Assembly: GCA_027484985.1 (NCBI GenBank)
Contig: JAIXRW010000049.1
Location: 1 to 64,000 of the forward strand
Direction of reading: 5' to 3'
Source: Rhodobacter sp.
GTDB taxonomy: Bacteria; Pseudomonadota; Alphaproteobacteria; Rhodobacterales; Rhodobacteraceae
Length of the DNA stretch: 64,000 nucleotides
Made by a program: the position numbers and the translations under genes. Position 1 is the stretch's first letter. Every line of letters starts with the position of its first letter. Positions 44,405-54,333 of the stretch are shown here, in pieces. The notes under the pieces were generated by a model. That model had not been told where the DNA came from, ran no database searches, and worked only from the letters and a program-made list of their open reading frames with translations.

Positions 44405-45526
44405 TCAGTTTCCGGTAACCGTGCTTGCGGCACTCGCCGTGCCGGTCACGGCGCTGATGGTCTTTTGCCACTGCACATAGGGCGCTTCGGTCACATAGAC
44501 CGTATCGCCATCCCGCACGAGGAAATCGCGCGCCTCGAACATGCCGGTGGGCTTGGTCAGGTCCAGCACATAGACCATGCGCTGCGCCCCGACCAGATCC
44601 TTGCGCCCCAGCACGGCATTGGCAATCTCGGCCGGTTCGTTGCGGAACACGAACACGCCCGTGGGATCGGCCAGATTTGTGGCCAGCCCGCCGACAATGG
44701 CAATCGCCTCGATCGCAGACAGGGTCTGCGTCTCGAACGGCACGCGGTTCTGCGCGCCCGTTGCGCCCAGCGCCGTAAAGGACCGCGAATCCTTTTCCAC
44801 CACGATCTGGTCACTCGGACGCAGCGCGATGTCGAGCGCGGGGTTCTCGTACAGGTCCTGCAACCACACCTTGCCGGTCTGCCCGTTGCGCGTTACCCGG
44901 ATGATCGCCTGCGCCGGATCGATCTTGACCCCGCCCGCCCGCGCCAGCATCGACGACAGCGTCCGCGTTGGCCGTTCGATGGCAAAGATGCCCTGTTGCG
45001 ATGCCTCGCCCGAAACCGTCACGGTCGATCCGTCGCCCGCCACCCGCTGCACGATCACCTGCGGATCGGGGGTTTGCGAATCCAGCTTGCCCGCAATCTC
45101 GTTCCGCAACTGTTCGGGCGATTTGCCCGCCGCCTTGATCCGCCCGGCATAGGGGATGAAAATCTCGCCGCTGCCATCCACCTGCAATTCGTTCAACTGC
45201 GATAGCCGCTGCCCGCTATTGCCCAGCAGCGGGTCATCCTTGACGTTTTCATAGACCGTCAGCGAAAGCTTGTCGCCCGCCGCAATCACATCCGACCCGA
45301 TCACACCGGCCTTCATGAAACCGTCGGTGAACCCGAAAGACGGCATCACCGATGTCGCCTGCGTCACCCGCGAATTGACCTGCACGACAAAGGCATCGCC
45401 CTCGCGCAGCACCGACCCCTTGTAGATTTCCGATTTGTTCGGGCCACTGCGCGGCAGGCCGCAACCGGCGACCCCCATGCACAGCAGGGAAAGGGCCACG
45501 ACCTTGGCCCCGCGAGATACCGACAT
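44405..45526 (-). CDS. kpsD: Polysaccharide export lipoprotein (KpsD/Wza family)
   Basis: This 373-residue outer-membrane polysaccharide export protein has a lipoprotein signal peptide with lipobox LCMGVAGC (Cys at 22). The N-terminal polysaccharide-export domain contains SDVIAAGDKLSLTVYEN and DGSGEIFIPYAGRIKAAG, followed by SLBB-type repeats (TVTVSGEASQQGIFAI; TLSAIEAIAIVGGL). It forms the outer-membrane channel for capsule export. A GTG start six bases earlier (45532) is possible. It lies three bases before kpsC; no KpsE/KpsM/KpsT inner-membrane exporter is encoded in the window. Confidence 0.9.
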   Translation of the reverse strand: MSVSRGAKVVALSLLCMGVAGCGLPRSGPNKSEIYKGSVLREGDAFVVQVNSRVTQATSVMPSFGFTDGFMKAGVIGSDVIAAGDKLSLTVYENVKDDPLLGNSGQRLSQLNELQVDGSGEIFIPYAGRIKAAGKSPEQLRNEIAGKLDSQTPDPQVIVQRVAGDGSTVTVSGEASQQGIFAIERPTRTLSSMLARAGGVKIDPAQAIIRVTRNGQTGKVWLQDLYENPALDIALRPSDQIVVEKDSRSFTALGATGAQNRVPFETQTLSAIEAIAIVGGLATNLADPTGVFVFRNEPAEIANAVLGRKDLVGAQRMVYVLDLTKPTGMFEARDFLVRDGDTVYVTEAPYVQWQKTISAVTGTASAASTVTGN

Positions 45527-45631
45527 TGCCACTGCTCGGGCTCCTTGGATGGAGTATGCCTCAAGTTTTTTGTAAAGTTACAGGAAAAGGGGCCCTGTTG
45601 CCAAGCGGCTTGAAAGCGGGGCGCCGAAAGC

Positions 45632-46921
45632 TCAGTTCACCGCGTGCAACTGTTGCCGGTGAGACGCGTTCCCGCTCAGCAGCGCCTCATAGGGGTCCTG
45701 CGGTGCCAGCATCAGATCGACCACCTGCCGCAGCAGCGCCCGCCGCCCGTTGGCCGAATAGAACCCGCCCGGAATCTGCGATGTTTCCAGCAGGAACAGC
45801 CGGAAATCGCGATAGGCGCGGCCATCCGGCCGGCTGGGGGCGGCAAAGAACTCGGCCGGTGCCTGCATCGATACGAATTCGGGCTTGGCATAGATCGCCT
45901 GCCCGAACGCCTTGAGCGGCAGCCCCCGCCACAGCGCCTGTTGCGCCGCCGTCGAATTGACCGTGACCGCGCTGCGCGCCTGGTTCAGCAGCATGGCCAG
46001 CTTGCCGCCGCGGATGAAATGCACCCGCCCCCTTATGCCATGGCGCGCCGCCAGATCGCGGATGATGCGCCGCAACGGGCTGCGCCCATCCTCAAGCGGA
46101 TGGGCCTTGAACACCAGATGGTGATGCGGCGGCGCACCGGCGGCAAAGCCCGCCATCACCGCGTCGATGAATTCGGCCATCCCGGCAAAGGGCGAATGGG
46201 CGCGAAAGCTTGCATCATGTTCCAGTTGCAACAGCACGATATGATAGGGAAACCCCGCCCGGCGGATGCGGGCGGTGGCGATGATCCGCTCCCACCGGTG
46301 AAAGGGCTGCAACAGCAGGCGCCGCAGATGCAGCTTGGCCTCTTGCCAGACCGTGATCTCGCGGTGCGGGCGATAGGCGCGGTAATCCCAGAACCCGGCA
46401 AAGACGAACCAATGATACAGCGCCCCCCAGAACATGTGTTCGCGCATGTCCCCCCAATGGGCGGGCGCATCGGGCTGGCTGCCATCGGTGCGGGCAAGGG
46501 CGGCCTGCATCTCGGACACCGGCAACTCCATCAGCCGCGAATGTCCGTTCGCCCCCCCGCGCTCATAGGTGATCCAATAGGGCCGCAGATAGCCCTCCTC
46601 GAACACATGGACCGTCAGTCCCATCGCCTCGGCCGCAGCAATCGCGGCGGCGTGCAGCGGCCGCGTATCGCCATAAAGCACCAGATCGGTGACACCCCGC
46701 GCGTGCATCAGGGCCGAAACCGCCCCCGCCCATTCCTCGGCGGTGCCGCGCCACGGGATATAGCTGGCCGTATCGGGCCAAAAGGCACGGTCGCCGCGGT
46801 TGAAACCCACGCGAAACACCCGCGCCCCCGCCGCCCCCAGCATCGCGCCCAGCCGCGCGAAAAACGGGCCGTGCGGGCCTTGCAACAACAAAAAGGTGCG
46901 GCCTTCGCCGGATAAGCGCAT
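45632..46921 (-). CDS. kpsS: Capsule polysaccharide Kdo transferase KpsS
   Basis: KpsS, 429 residues, adds the first Kdo to the lipid anchor in the poly-Kdo linker. The sequence has FLLLQGPHGPFFARLG at the start, VHVFEEGYLRPYWITYERGG, LVFKAHPLEDG, and the C-terminal TVNSTAAQQALWRGLPLKAFG, all characteristic of the KpsS group. The ATG at 46921 is next to an in-frame GTG. It precedes the kpsD-like gene by 105 bp, so the three genes may be one transcript. Confidence 0.92.
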   Translation of the reverse strand: MRLSGEGRTFLLLQGPHGPFFARLGAMLGAAGARVFRVGFNRGDRAFWPDTASYIPWRGTAEEWAGAVSALMHARGVTDLVLYGDTRPLHAAAIAAAEAMGLTVHVFEEGYLRPYWITYERGGANGHSRLMELPVSEMQAALARTDGSQPDAPAHWGDMREHMFWGALYHWFVFAGFWDYRAYRPHREITVWQEAKLHLRRLLLQPFHRWERIIATARIRRAGFPYHIVLLQLEHDASFRAHSPFAGMAEFIDAVMAGFAAGAPPHHHLVFKAHPLEDGRSPLRRIIRDLAARHGIRGRVHFIRGGKLAMLLNQARSAVTVNSTAAQQALWRGLPLKAFGQAIYAKPEFVSMQAPAEFFAAPSRPDGRAYRDFRLFLLETSQIPGGFYSANGRRALLRQVVDLMLAPQDPYEALLSGNASHRQQLHAVN

Positions 46922-47022
46922 CACTCGTCAACCCCGTCACCCTGTCACGATAGGCCCTTGGCGCCGAAAGGAAAAGCATCGCCATAGGGGCGGGGGCGAA
47001 AATCTGCCCCCCTTGGCCGCGC

Positions 47023-48375
47023 TCAGCGCCGCGCCTGCCGCGACCAGAAGCGCCACATCAGGCTTGCCGCCGCACTGGCCAGCCCGATCACCAGCCCCAG
47101 CCACAGCCCCGCCCCGCCCAGCCCAAGCGGAAAGGCCAGCACATAGCTCGACGGAATCCCGACCAGCCAGTAACTGCACGCGGCCAGCCACATCGGCACC
47201 CGCGTATCCTGCACCCCGCGCAACAGGCCCAGCGCCATGACCTGCATCGCATCCAGCAGCTGGAACACCGCCGCCAGCGCCAGCAGCAGCGTGCCATAGG
47301 CCACGATCCGGGTCGCCTCGGGCTTCGTCATGTCCAGAAACACCGACAAAATCGCCACCGGCGCCACCAGAAACGCCACCACCATCACGCCGCCAAACCC
47401 CAGCGACAGCGCAATCCCGGCCAGCCCGCCCATCCGCACGGCCGCACCATCGCCCGCCCCGTCGGCAAAACCCGTCCGCACCGTCACCGCATTCGACAGC
47501 CCCAGATGCACCATGAATGTCAACGAGGCCACCTGCATGGCGATCCCGTGCGCGGCCAACTCGACCGTCCCGATCCAGCCCATCATCAACGCGCTGGCCT
47601 GAAACAACCCGCTTTCCGCCAGCCCCGTCACCCCGATGGGCCAGCCCAGCCGGAACACCCCCGCCAGCGCGGGCAGATCGGGGCGCCAGAACCGCTGCCA
47701 AAGGTTGAACCGCCGCAGCCCCTGCACCCGTCCGGCATAGACCGCCAGCACCGCAAAGGTCAGCACCTGTACGATCACCGAAGCAATGGCCGATCCCACC
47801 ACCCCCAGTTCCGGCGCGCCGCCATTGCCAAAGATCAGGAACCAGTTGATCGCCACATTCACCACCACCGCGCCCAGCGTCACCCATAGCACGACCTGCG
47901 TGCGCTCCAGCGCCGCCAGATAGCTTTTCAGCGCCATCACCAGCAGCGCGGGCACCATGCCCAACCCCGCCACCCGCAGGAAATCCTGCGCCAGCGCCGC
48001 CACCTCGGGGTTCTGGCCCAGGGCCAGCAGCACCGCGCCCGAATGCCAGAACAGCGGATAGCTCAGCAGCCCGTACCCCGCCGAAAGCCACAGCCCCATG
48101 CGCGTGTCGCGCCTGACCTGCGCTTCGTCCCCCTCGCCCAAGGCCGCCGCGACCATCGGCATCACCGCCTGGGCAAAGCCCGATCCAAGGATGAAAACCG
48201 CAAAGAACGACGACGCCCCGATCACCACGGCGGCAAGTTCGGTCACGCCATACCAGCCCAGCATCACCGTATCGACGACATGCAGCGCCATCTGCGCCAG
48301 ATGGCTGCCGATCAGCGGAAAGCCCAGCGCAAGGGTCGCCCGCGCATGGGCCGGAAAGGTCATCGCTTTCGTCAT
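47023..48375 (-). CDS. MATE-family multidrug/Na+ antiporter
   Basis: This 450-residue integral membrane protein has twelve predicted helices in two bundles, the MATE/NorM layout. The N-terminal ATLALGFPLIGSHLAQMALHVVDTVMLGWYG and internal repeat GWPIGVTGLAESGLFQASALMMGWIG are characteristic. It would export cationic drugs or metabolites in exchange for Na+ or H+. It is adjacent to the capsule genes but shows no link with them. Substrate unknown. Confidence 0.9.
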   Translation of the reverse strand: MTKAMTFPAHARATLALGFPLIGSHLAQMALHVVDTVMLGWYGVTELAAVVIGASSFFAVFILGSGFAQAVMPMVAAALGEGDEAQVRRDTRMGLWLSAGYGLLSYPLFWHSGAVLLALGQNPEVAALAQDFLRVAGLGMVPALLVMALKSYLAALERTQVVLWVTLGAVVVNVAINWFLIFGNGGAPELGVVGSAIASVIVQVLTFAVLAVYAGRVQGLRRFNLWQRFWRPDLPALAGVFRLGWPIGVTGLAESGLFQASALMMGWIGTVELAAHGIAMQVASLTFMVHLGLSNAVTVRTGFADGAGDGAAVRMGGLAGIALSLGFGGVMVVAFLVAPVAILSVFLDMTKPEATRIVAYGTLLLALAAVFQLLDAMQVMALGLLRGVQDTRVPMWLAACSYWLVGIPSSYVLAFPLGLGGAGLWLGLVIGLASAAASLMWRFWSRQARR

Positions 48376-48477
48376 GCGTCCAGACCTATCGCCGCTTTAT
48401 TGTGCAGACAAGAGACGACTGCCCCTCGCCACGTCCCGCCCCGCCGTGTAACCTCCCCGAAAAACCGGAGGAAACCG

Positions 48478-49137
48478 ATGCTCACCCTGTATGGCGTCTA
48501 TCGTTCGCGCGCCTCGCGCCCGCTTTGGCTTTTGCACGAAACGGGCACCACCTTTACCCATGTTCCGGTGATTCAGGCCTATCGCCTTGCCGATCCCAAG
48601 GCCGCCGATGCGCCGCTGCACACCGCCTCGCCCGAATTTACCGCCGTCAACCCGCAGGCCCAGATCCCCGCGATGAAGGATGGCGATCTTGTCCTGACCG
48701 AAAGCCTTGCGATCACGCTTTACATCGCCCGCCGCCATGGCGGCACGCTCGGCCCTGCGTCCGATGCCGAAACCGCGCTGATGGAACAATGGGCGCTGTT
48801 CGCCGCCACCTCGGTCGAGGGGCCCGCGCTCGAGATGTTCTATCCCCTCGCCTCGGGCGCGCCGCTTACCCCCGAACAACAGGCCACCGTCAACGTCTCG
48901 GCCGAAAAACTGCGCCGCCCCTTCGCGCGGCTTTACGGGCATCTGGCCGCCCATCCCTTCCTGATGGGCGACCGCTTCACCGCCGCCGATATCGTCGTGG
49001 CCGAATGTGTGCGCTACGCGCAGGGCCACGCGGCCCTGATGGCCGAATTTCCCGCGCTCAAGGCATGGATCGAAACCTGCCAGTCCCGCCCGGGCTTCAA
49101 GGCAATGTGGGCCGGCCGCATGGCCGAACCGGCCTAG
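48478..49137 (+). CDS. Glutathione S-transferase family protein
   Basis: This 219-residue protein has an N-terminal thioredoxin-like glutathione-binding domain (MLTLYGVYRSRASRPLWLLHE; the cis-Pro/SNAIL region appears as QIPAMKDGDLVLTESLAITLYI) and a C-terminal helical domain with HPFLMGDRFTAADIVVAEC. A GGAGG signal lies directly before the ATG at 48478. The substrate is unknown; it is divergent from the MATE exporter. Confidence 0.9.
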   Translation: MLTLYGVYRSRASRPLWLLHETGTTFTHVPVIQAYRLADPKAADAPLHTASPEFTAVNPQAQIPAMKDGDLVLTESLAITLYIARRHGGTLGPASDAETALMEQWALFAATSVEGPALEMFYPLASGAPLTPEQQATVNVSAEKLRRPFARLYGHLAAHPFLMGDRFTAADIVVAECVRYAQGHAALMAEFPALKAWIETCQSRPGFKAMWAGRMAEPA

Positions 49138-49276
49138 GTCCGCATTGCCGCCCGCGGCGCGAAACCCGGGCGGTCATTGCTGGCATCTTCGGTGACAAAG
49201 CCAGGATGATGACACAATCCCGCCCTGCTTGGGTCTAGCAGGGCGTCCAAGACGCACGCGTTGTGGGTGGTTCAAG

Positions 49277-50518
49277 GTGCGTGTCGTGGTGTATTTTGCA
49301 AATTTCGTGCATCGCGGCCTTCGGCTGGCAACACTGCGCGCGGCGGTCTTGCTGTGCCTTGCCATCGTCATCCAGACGGCCGCGGCCCATGCGACGATGA
49401 TCACGGTCAGTGTTCCATCGACAGGCAAGCGCTTCAGTTTCGATGCCAATTTCGCAGATACGGGCGGCGCGCTTTCGCAACAGCTCGAACCCCTTACGTC
49501 GATACCTGCCAACCGCCAGCAACTTGTTTTCGCCGGACAAATCGTAACCGACAGCCGCACGCTGGCGGATTTGCGCGCCTTTGCCGGTGCGACCCTTTTT
49601 GTCTTGGTCAAGGTGGGTTCCGATGGGCCGGGTGATCCGCCGATCCTTGTGCCCGGCGACAGCCCCAAACTTGTCCTATCCGCACGCGGCCTTGCCAGTG
49701 CTGCCGCCGCCACCGGCAGGGCCATCAACCACGCCGCGCAAAACCGCATCGCCAACCGTATCGGATCAATCCCGGACAGTTCGGCCACCGTCATGACCAT
49801 GGGCACGATCCGCCGGGGGAACCCGTCGGCCATTTGGATCGACGGCGGACTGACCACACTTTTCGGCGCGGTGGCGGGGGAAGCAGACAGTATCGTTCTG
49901 GGCGTCGATACGCTGACGTCGAAAACCGGCCTGATCGGCCTCTATCTCGCGTTCGCAAATGCCGAAGTTGATGTGCTTTTGCGTGGCAAAAGCACCACCC
50001 TCGGGCTCTACGGCGCAACCAGACTGGCCGATGGCTGGCTGCTCTCTGCGAATTTCGGGATCGCGGATACCGGCTACACCTTTGCCGATACACCCGTATC
50101 AGGGCGCCGCATCCTTGCCGCGCTGTCGGTGACACGTTCGGTCCAAACCACCAATGCCCGGTTTGAAACCGCCCTTTCGGTTTCAGGATTTGACGAAAAG
50201 ATAAATCAGCGCATCGGCCCGGCCTTCACCCTGATGGGCGACCATATCCAGCAGGCAAACGGCGAAATCACCGTTTCCGCCATTGCCAGCCGCCCCGTCT
50301 GGGAAAGCCCCTTCGCACCCTATGCCAGCCTGTCCCTTGGCCATGTGACAACCCGCTCCGAACAATCAGGGACCGAATCGGACACGACCGCATCGCTCGG
50401 GCTCGGCCTGTCGGGCCAGGTAGGTTCGGGCATCGCCACAATCGGCGCGACCGTTGCCGCACTGGGTCAGGGCGTGAAATCCACCAACCTGTCGCTGGCA
50501 TATACGCTCGAATTCTGA
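49277..50518 (+). CDS. Secreted ubiquitin-like domain fused to an autotransporter-type beta-barrel
   Basis: This protein of about 413 residues has a signal peptide (hydrophobic core AAVLLCLAIVIQTAAAHA, predicted cleavage AHA|TM). A 74-residue domain (MITVSVPSTGKRFSFDANF onwards) then aligns gap-free with ubiquitin. It has TGK at 9-11, DT at 21-22, IP at 36-37, Q41, L43, FAG at 45-47, D52, RTL at 54-56, D58 and TL at 66-67: 20 identities in 74 by hand count. A helical linker (SARGLASAAAATGRAINHAA) follows, then about 225 residues of alternating beta-strands ending in a C-terminal Phe (LAYTLEF), typical of outer-membrane barrels. K48 and K63 are not lysines and there is no diglycine tail. The start is uncertain (GTG candidates 49277-49289). 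It is a lone gene, with no conjugation or protease genes near it. Confidence 0.8.
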   Translation: MRVVVYFANFVHRGLRLATLRAAVLLCLAIVIQTAAAHATMITVSVPSTGKRFSFDANFADTGGALSQQLEPLTSIPANRQQLVFAGQIVTDSRTLADLRAFAGATLFVLVKVGSDGPGDPPILVPGDSPKLVLSARGLASAAAATGRAINHAAQNRIANRIGSIPDSSATVMTMGTIRRGNPSAIWIDGGLTTLFGAVAGEADSIVLGVDTLTSKTGLIGLYLAFANAEVDVLLRGKSTTLGLYGATRLADGWLLSANFGIADTGYTFADTPVSGRRILAALSVTRSVQTTNARFETALSVSGFDEKINQRIGPAFTLMGDHIQQANGEITVSAIASRPVWESPFAPYASLSLGHVTTRSEQSGTESDTTASLGLGLSGQVGSGIATIGATVAALGQGVKSTNLSLAYTLEF

Positions 50519-50519
50519 C

Positions 50520-52178
50520 CTAGCGCTGCGCCACCCGCCAATTGGGGTTGATCCACGGCTCAAGGTTCGATGCCGGCAAAGGCGTGCGCCCCATCAGATG
50601 ATCGGCCGCCTTTTCGCCCACCATGATCGACGGGCCGTTCAGGTTGCCATTCGTCACCTGCGGAAAGATCGAACTGTCGGCCACGCGCAACCCGTCAACC
50701 CCGATCACCCGACATTCCGGATCGACCACCGCCATCGGGTCATCGCGCCGCCCCATACGGGCCGTGCCGCAGGGATGATAGGCGCTTTCGACATGCTCGC
50801 GCAGGAAGTCGTCAAGCTGCTCGTCCGTCTGCACCGCCGCCCCGGGCTGGATTTCGTGGCGCACATGCTCGGCCATTGCCGCCTGCCCGAAAATCTCGCG
50901 CGTCAGGCGGATGCAGCGGCGGAAATCCTCCCAATCCTCGGGGTGGGACATATAGTTGAACTGGATCTTCGGCGCGTCCTTCGGATCGCCCGACCGCAGC
51001 GTGACCGCCCCCCGCGATTTTGATCGCATCGGGCCGACATGGGCCTGAAACCCGTGGCCTTCGGCGGCGGCCTTGCCATCATAACGCACGGCGATGGGCA
51101 GGAAATGATACTGGATATCGGGATATTCGACACCGGCCTTCGAGCGGATAAAGGCGCAGGCCTCAAACTGGTTACTTGCCCCCAGTCCCTGCCCCGTGAA
51201 CAGCCACTGCGCCCCGATCAGCGCCTTGCCCCAAAGGTTCCAGTATTTGAACAGCGTGACAGGCTGCTTGGCCGCGAATTGCATATAAATCTCAAGGTGG
51301 TCTTGCAGGTTTGCCCCCACACCCGCACGGTCGGCCACGACCTGCACCCCATGTTCGCGCAGCTGCGCGGCGGGGCCGATGCCCGACAGCATCAGAATCT
51401 TCGGCGTGTTGATGCTGGATGCCGCCACCACCACCTCGCGGCTGGCCGCAATCACCTCGATGGCCCCGCCGCGTTCCACCTCGACCCCCGTAGCACGGCC
51501 ATTCTCGATCACCACCCGCCGCGCAAAGGCGCGGATCGTGGTGACATTGCCCCGCTTCATCGCGGGTTTCAGATAGGCATTGGCGGCAGACCAGCGCTGG
51601 CCTTTGTAGATGGTGGCCTCCATCGGGCCAAAACCTTCCTGCTGCTGGCCGTTGTAATCCATGGTGACGGGATAACCCGCCTGTTCGCCCGCCTTGATGA
51701 AGGCCCCGAACAGCGGGTTCTTGCGCGGCCCCCGCGTCACATGCAACGGCCCGTTCGCCCCGCGAAAGGCAGGGTCGGCCCCGTCGCCATGGCCGTGCCA
51801 GTGCTCCATCCGCTGGAAATAGGGCAGCACATCAGCATAAGACCAGCCCGCAGCCCCCATCTCGGCCCATCCGTCAAAATCCCGCGCATGGCCGCGCACA
51901 TAGACCATGCCGTTGATGCTCGACGACCCGCCGATCACCTTGCCGCGCGGCGTGGCAAGGCGCCGCCCGCCCAGATGCGGTTCCGGCTCGGTCTGGAACC
52001 CCCAGTCATAGCGCGCCATGTTCATGGGGTAGGACAGCGCGGCGGGCATCTGGATGAACGGCCCCGCATCGGTGCCGCCATGTTCGATGACGATGACCCG
52101 CGCCCCCGCCTCGCCCAGCCGATAGGCCATGGCCGATCCGGCCGAACCGGCCCCGATGATGACGAATTCCGCCTGCAT
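50520..52178 (-). CDS. betA: Choline dehydrogenase
   Basis: This FAD-dependent GMC-family oxidoreductase of 552 residues oxidises choline to betaine aldehyde. The ADP-binding motif is [17 protein letters not shown], the GMC signatures are [14 protein letters not shown] and [13 protein letters not shown], and the catalytic His lies in the [13 protein letters not shown] segment. The ATG at 52178 has a good GGGGAA signal and fits the family; a TTG codon upstream was rejected. It is last in betI-betB-betA, separated by 17 bp from betB. Its stop faces the ubiquitin-like gene two bases away. Confidence 0.95.
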   Translation of the reverse strand: MQAEFVIIGAGSAGSAMAYRLGEAGARVIVIEHGGTDAGPFIQMPAALSYPMNMARYDWGFQTEPEPHLGGRRLATPRGKVIGGSSSINGMVYVRGHARDFDGWAEMGAAGWSYADVLPYFQRMEHWHGHGDGADPAFRGANGPLHVTRGPRKNPLFGAFIKAGEQAGYPVTMDYNGQQQEGFGPMEATIYKGQRWSAANAYLKPAMKRGNVTTIRAFARRVVIENGRATGVEVERGGAIEVIAASREVVVAASSINTPKILMLSGIGPAAQLREHGVQVVADRAGVGANLQDHLEIYMQFAAKQPVTLFKYWNLWGKALIGAQWLFTGQGLGASNQFEACAFIRSKAGVEYPDIQYHFLPIAVRYDGKAAAEGHGFQAHVGPMRSKSRGAVTLRSGDPKDAPKIQFNYMSHPEDWEDFRRCIRLTREIFGQAAMAEHVRHEIQPGAAVQTDEQLDDFLREHVESAYHPCGTARMGRRDDPMAVVDPECRVIGVDGLRVADSSIFPQVTNGNLNGPSIMVGEKAADHLMGRTPLPASNLEPWINPNWRVAQR

Positions 52179-52195
52179 ATCCAATTCCCCGACGA

Positions 52196-53650
52196 TCAAT
52201 ACGGCGCGTCGACCGGGCCCATGCCCACATAGACCGACTTTACCTGCGAATAATGTTCGATGGCCGCGTGCCCGTTTTCGCGCCCCACGCCCGACCGCTT
52301 CGACCCGCCAAAGGGGGATTCCACAGGCGTCAGGTTATAGGCGTTGATCCATGTCGTCCCCGCCTGCAACTGCCCCACCACCCGATGCGCGCGCGCCAGA
52401 TCGGCGGTGAACACCCCAGCCGCCAGACCGAATTCGGTGTCATTCGCACGCGCGATCACCTCGGCCTCGCTGTCGAAATCCAGCACCGCCATCACGGGGC
52501 CGAACACCTCTTCCCGCGCCAGCGTCATGTCGTCGGTGACATCGGCAAAGACGGTGGGCTGGACATAATAGCCCGTGTTCAACGCCGCCCGCGCCCCGCC
52601 GCAAACCAGCCGCGCGCCTTCCGCCTTCGCCTTGGCGATGTAGCCCATCACCTTGTCGAGCTGCGTGGCAGAAACCAGCGGCCCCATCTGGGTGGACTCA
52701 ACCAGCGGATCGCCAAGGATGATTTTCGCCGTTCGTTCGGCCAATCGCGCAAGGAACCGCTCTTTGATACCCTTTTGCACGAAAACCCGCGTGCCGTTGG
52801 AACAGACCTGCCCCGCCGAATAGAAATTGCCCAGCATGGCCGCACCCACGGCATCCTCGACGCTCGCATCGTCGAACACGACCAGGGGCGACTTGCCCCC
52901 CAGTTCCATCGTCACATGCCGCACACCCGCCGCCGCCAGCGCATAGACCTTCTGCCCCGTGGGGACCGATCCTGTCAGCGACACCTTGGCCACCCGCGCA
53001 TCGGTGACAAGCGCAGCGCCGACCGACCCGCGCCCCTGCACCACGTTGAACAGCCCCGCAGGCAGCCCCGCCTCAATGAAAATCTCGGCCAGTTTCAACG
53101 CGCCAAGGGGGGTCACTTCCGAAGGCTTGAACACCATCGCATTGCCCATGGCCAGCGCAGGCGCGGCCTTCCAGCAGGCGATCTGGCTGGGATAGTTCCA
53201 CGCGCCGATGCCCACGCAAACGCCAAGCGGTTCGCGCAGGGTGTAAACGAAATCGCGGCCAAGGGGAATCGTCTCGCCCGTCACGGCAGGGGCAAGGCCC
53301 GCGAACCATTCAAGGCTATCCGCGCCACTGGGCCAGTCGGCCACCAGCGTTTCCTGCAAGGGCTTGCCGGTATCCAGCGTTTCCAGCCGTGCAAGGTCGG
53401 GGTTGCGGTCGCGGATGATATCGGCCGCCCGCCGCAGGATGCGCGCGCGTTCCACGGGGCGCATCGCCCCCCATGCTGCCTGCGCCGCCGCAGCGCCTGC
53501 CAGCGCCGCCTCGATCACCGCAGGGGTTGCCTCGTGCACCACGGCGATCACCTCGCCGGTGGCGGGGTAAACCACCTCGATCGGCGCGCCGTCCCTGTCC
53601 TCGACATAGGCACCGTTCACGAAATGGCTGGCTTGCGGTTGCGCCCTCAT
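52196..53650 (-). CDS. betB: Betaine-aldehyde dehydrogenase
   Basis: This NAD(P)-dependent aldehyde dehydrogenase of 484 residues makes glycine betaine. The catalytic Glu is in [13 protein letters not shown] and the nucleophile Cys in [16 protein letters not shown]; the cofactor region is [19 protein letters not shown]. Its ATG overlaps the betI stop by four bases. The betaine-specific N-terminal segments and context in a bet operon fix the substrate assignment. Confidence 0.95.
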   Translation of the reverse strand: MRAQPQASHFVNGAYVEDRDGAPIEVVYPATGEVIAVVHEATPAVIEAALAGAAAAQAAWGAMRPVERARILRRAADIIRDRNPDLARLETLDTGKPLQETLVADWPSGADSLEWFAGLAPAVTGETIPLGRDFVYTLREPLGVCVGIGAWNYPSQIACWKAAPALAMGNAMVFKPSEVTPLGALKLAEIFIEAGLPAGLFNVVQGRGSVGAALVTDARVAKVSLTGSVPTGQKVYALAAAGVRHVTMELGGKSPLVVFDDASVEDAVGAAMLGNFYSAGQVCSNGTRVFVQKGIKERFLARLAERTAKIILGDPLVESTQMGPLVSATQLDKVMGYIAKAKAEGARLVCGGARAALNTGYYVQPTVFADVTDDMTLAREEVFGPVMAVLDFDSEAEVIARANDTEFGLAAGVFTADLARAHRVVGQLQAGTTWINAYNLTPVESPFGGSKRSGVGRENGHAAIEHYSQVKSVYVGMGPVDAPY

Positions 53651-54243
53651 GGCGTCGTTCCTTTCATGTGGCCTTTCAGTTGGGCATCCAGATAGGCCAG
53701 CGCGGTCGCAACCGCCGCAGCCCCGTCCGGCGGCCCCGATTTCAGCACCTCGCGCAGGTAAAGCCCGTCGATCAACGCGGCCAATCCTTCCGCAATTCCG
53801 CCCGCCCGCGCCCCCGACAGCGGCCGCAGACAGACCATCAGGTTCGACCGCAGCCGCCCCTGATAGATGGCAAGCAGGCGCTTGGCATCCGGCACGGTCT
53901 GGGCCAGAACATAGAAATTCAGCCACGCCCCCACCACCTCGCGCCGGAAATTGCCGGGGCTGAAACTGGCCGCCAGAATCGCCCGCAGCCGCTGTTCCGG
54001 CCCCTCCGCCAGCGCCAGCGCCCCCCGCACCTCGGCCCCGTACAGCGTCAGGACATGGCGCATCGCGGCAAGGAACATGTCGTCCTTCGACCCGAAATAA
54101 TGGTGCGCCAAGGCGCTGGACATGCCCGCCCGCTTGGCGATCTGGCTGACCGTCACGTCAAGCGACCCGACACGGCCGATTTCGCTGATCGTCGCTTTGA
54201 CCAGCGCGGCCTTTCGGATAGGCTCCATTCCCAGCTTCGGCAT
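53647..54243 (-). CDS. betI: TetR-family choline-responsive repressor BetI
   Basis: This 198-residue TetR-type repressor has an N-terminal helix-turn-helix ([36 protein letters not shown]) and a C-terminal ligand-binding domain. In the bet operon BetI responds to choline and is relieved by it. It heads betI-betB-betA and lies across from choX. The palindrome ATTGACTCGTCAAT between betI and choX is the likely operator, so the repressor should control both divergent units. Assignment is by family features and context. Confidence 0.93.
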   Translation of the reverse strand: MPKLGMEPIRKAALVKATISEIGRVGSLDVTVSQIAKRAGMSSALAHHYFGSKDDMFLAAMRHVLTLYGAEVRGALALAEGPEQRLRAILAASFSPGNFRREVVGAWLNFYVLAQTVPDAKRLLAIYQGRLRSNLMVCLRPLSGARAGGIAEGLAALIDGLYLREVLKSGPPDGAAAVATALAYLDAQLKGHMKGTTP

Positions 54244-54294
54244 TTTCGGTGGACCCCAAGAAAATTCTTGCCAAACCGAATAAGCGTGAAGTCT

Positions 54295-54308
54295 ATTGAC
54301 TCGTCAAT
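54295..54308. promoter_or_regulatory. betI: Candidate BetI operator
   Basis: ATTGAC-TC-GTCAAT is a perfect inverted repeat with 6-bp arms in the 90-bp gap between betI and choX, 26 bp before the choX start. BetI sites in other bacteria also have ATTGA...TCAAT arms, so this is the obvious operator. Confidence 0.7.
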
Positions 54309-54333
54309 CAACAAAAACCGACAGGGAACGACC

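Noticed and set aside
49397-49618. Functional ubiquitin-conjugation system
   Set aside because: No E1-, E2- or JAB-protease-like genes are near, the lysine acceptors are missing and there is no diglycine tail; only the fold is supported.
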